64,000 nt of DNA, from NCBI GenBank assembly GCA_022647575.1, contig JALCKY010000005.1:1-64000 (forward strand), in the 5' to 3' direction. The notes under the pieces were generated by a model. The model had not been told where the DNA came from and did no database searches. It saw only the letters and a program-made list of their open reading frames with translations. Each line of letters opens with the position of its first letter. The first letter of the stretch is position 1. This document shows positions 62,101 to 64,000 of the stretch, piece by piece. This stretch comes from Lachnospiraceae bacterium. GTDB lineage: Bacteria > Bacillota > Clostridia > Lachnospirales > Lachnospiraceae. The translations under genes and the position numbers were made by a program.

Positions 62101-64000
62101 CCTGACTGCCGGAATCAGTACCCATTTCTGAGAAGCTCTGTTCGTCTGTTTTTTTGCCGCATAACTTCCGTCTTCCTGGCGGACAATTGCCAGCTTAAAC
62201 GGACTGTCATTTGAATCAGAAATGATATAGCTGTCTCCGTCTTTCGTGAAGTCAAACAGGCCTGCACTTGACCCTAACGGTAAATCAAGTTTTTTTCCGT
62301 CAAGCACACTGGTGATTGTCCACTGATTGTCATCATTTCTGCTCATTGTCCATAACTGGCTTGCGGTACCGCTGGCTTTTTCACCGACTGCATTCCCTGA
62401 TACCGTATCCCTTGTCAGGTATTTGCCTGCGTCCTGATTATATAGGTAATAATCACCCATACTGATGCCCTTTGTTTTTTCCAGACTGCCGGCAGGCTGC
62501 AGCGTCGTCCGGACATCCGCATTATCCGTCGTGATAACCGCTTTGCGATATCCCATGACAGGTATGATGATCAATGGCTTCATTCCGAGCTTTTGCGTGT
62601 AATCATAGAGAAAGCTTTTCGTCAGGACAAAACTGACGCTGGTTGTCCCTTCATCCTGTTCCTCCGTGATCTGTTCCGTAATATTATGTCCGTCTGTAAG
62701 CGTAAGATATCGTATATAGGAATATGCTCCCGGATTCTTCATGCATACGGTGACTGTTTCATTCAGATGACGTATGGCTGTTCCGGTTCCCGATGTATCT
62801 GACTTGTCAAGATAGGTCTGGTTTGCCTCCAGGATACCGGCCGCTGAAAACTTCCTGGTGCTTGTGTTGGCCGCCATGGATCCATCCGGCAGGCGGAACT
62901 GCAGCGGCTGCGGCTGCTGCAGCGTAAAACTGAATTCTTTCTTGATCGGGACGATCTTTTCGATTTCCACATTGAGATCTCCCAATCCGTCATCATTGTT
63001 CTGAACGTCAATCCTCAGGTATTTAATCGGGCTGTCGTTGCGGATAATCTCGCTTCTCATCTTCCATGAGGCCGAACCGTAGCTTTTGATCTCCTTATTG
63101 TCTGCGAACACCTTGATTGTCGCACTGTTTCCGAATGTCGATCCGCCTCCCACTGACCAGGTGATCTGGAATCCATCATATGCTCCGTCACCTCCGAAGT
63201 AATAGGACACGCAAGGCCTGTAGACGGTTTCCCGGTATCTTGCCGGAGCCACTATCTCAAATTTCTGATTTGAGGAATTGTAATAGGAGGATGCGCGGCC
63301 GTATGCCTGCCCCTGACACTCTTTCAGATCAATTGGATTGTCTCCGATTATCCTGCCGTCAGATGCTCCCAGAACAGGATCCGCCGATGAGTCCTCTCCG
63401 TCCGCGGCACCGAGGATTGTTTCATTTCCGCCGTCAGAGTCCGCAGCGGAAGCAGAAAAAGAAGCCGGGTCGATCGTGCATACAGCCTGCGAATGATCCC
63501 CTATCGTACATCCCACAGGATTCGAGAGAATCACATCAAACGTTTTTGCAGCGTCCAGGTTCTGGCTGCTGACCGGTATATTGACCGTACGTTTTGTCGT
63601 TCCGAAAGGAAAATGTAACCGATGCACTGACTTCGGAATAATCAATTCCGCTCTCCGCTGTTTCATTCTGGGTAGTCAGGCTTACGTCCACCGTCTGGTT
63701 GAGGGCTCCCTCGCGGTTGATTTCAACAGTAAGGAATCCGTCCCCGGACGTATAACTGTCTGCGCTCAGGGAGACCACTGCCTGCTCCTGCTCCTCATTG
63801 TCCTGAATGTTCAGTTTGAAGCTTCCGTGTTCCGCATTGATGGTTCCGTCTATCGCTGCAAGAGAAAACTGGGCTATCCGGCTGCCATCCCCGTCAGAAT
63901 TATCGACAGGCTGGATTTTCAGATATTTCGATTTCTCTCCTGCCGCGAATTCAATCGTCGTCTCCGCATTCGTAAAGGCATTCATCATTTCGCTGAGGCC
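56194..64000 (-). CDS. Giant CWB2-anchored surface protein, 5'-partial, frameshifted
   Basis: At least 2600 residues; the N-terminus runs off the window. From the N-terminal side: Calx-beta repeats (DGFLTVEINREGALNQTVDV ... SGIDYSEVSASVTF); a jelly-roll-like region (DGFQITWSVGGGS); ricin-type beta-trefoil-like stretches (YYLYNQDAGKYLTRDT ... RYRLRNARSGYYLTAEQ); a long central region with weak patterns and hydrophobic beta segments; CARDB-type domains (TSTIKNTGLNNADGYRLSLYE); a BIG2-like domain; and three CWB2 repeats at the C-terminus (TRLWGATRYETM ... LASGENWPDALAASSLAG; IERLWGDDRMQTAERI; VERYSGQDRYETSKKF). CWB2 repeats anchor proteins in the wall noncovalently. The frame breaks at 63605-63607: one extra base after VTFSF, and the other frame resumes GTTKRTVNIPVSS. 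Confidence 0.88.

Noticed and set aside
1-64000. Mobile elements, prophage genes, origin of replication or rRNA
   Set aside because: No transposase, integrase, phage structural gene, DnaA-box cluster or rRNA sequence was recognised on either strand.

Overview
The window looks like chromosome from a low-to-mid GC anaerobic Bacillota, most likely a Clostridia/Lachnospiraceae-type gut or oral organism. The assignment rests on gene content: class II (B12-dependent) ribonucleotide reductase, iron-sulfur two-subunit fumarase, pyruvate:ferredoxin oxidoreductase, PPi-type phosphofructokinase beside pyruvate phosphate dikinase, Gram-positive secreted proteins with CWB2 or choline-binding-like repeats, and AGGAGG ribosome sites. 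I see no rRNA, IS element, prophage or CRISPR array. One tRNA gene (Arg, CCG anticodon) is present.

Layout. 0-9.7 kb: a ZIP metal transporter, nrdJ, the overlapping set fba-fumarase alpha-fumarase beta, a phosphohexomutase, and a glutamate-cysteine-ligase/ATP-grasp pair that resembles a glutathione-type pathway. 9.8-14.5 kb: an acyl-CoA synthetase, a secreted DUF5722 glycosidase-like protein, and plsY. 14.5-18.6 kb: ppdK and PPi-type pfk, the pyrophosphate branch of glycolysis. 18.7-29.8 kb: a long same-strand run, in transcription order phosphoribosyltransferase, M16C peptidase, era, recO, lipoprotein, glyQS, then three genes like Bacillus ydjG-ydjH-ydjI and a small acidic gene. 29.9-38.9 kb: nifJ, an ABC-F ATPase, two zinc-phospholipase-C-like genes flanking a 45-residue membrane protein and a GTPase, and an acidic protein. 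39-50.7 kb: YfhO, a probable pentameric ligand-gated channel homologue, an M14 carboxypeptidase, metA, ligA, an RluF-like pseudouridine synthase, a DUF2804 protein and a polysaccharide deacetylase. 50.7-64 kb: secreted or surface proteins, namely a 1332-residue ricin-lectin/DUF5722 protein, an SH3 membrane protein, and a very large CWB2-anchored protein that runs off the right edge.

Six genes (ZIP, gamma-glutamylcysteine ligase, acyl-CoA synthetase, ppdK, M16C peptidase, CWB2 protein) carry seven single-base indels that split otherwise intact proteins. The acyl-CoA synthetase has two. Because core genes are hit and the downstream frames remain perfectly conserved, I read most of these as base-calling or assembly errors rather than true pseudogenes, and I annotate each as one gene.

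The most unusual content is the channel-like gene at 41.4-42.5 kb, the degenerate papain-type domain fused to lectin and DUF5722 modules at 50.7-54.8 kb, the ydjGHI-like module without pspA, a shared -35 box for divergent promoters with a probably leaderless gcs start at 9.7 kb, and palindromic operator candidates in the deacetylase and SH3-gene promoters. Functions are assigned from residues and motifs visible in the translations. No database search was run.
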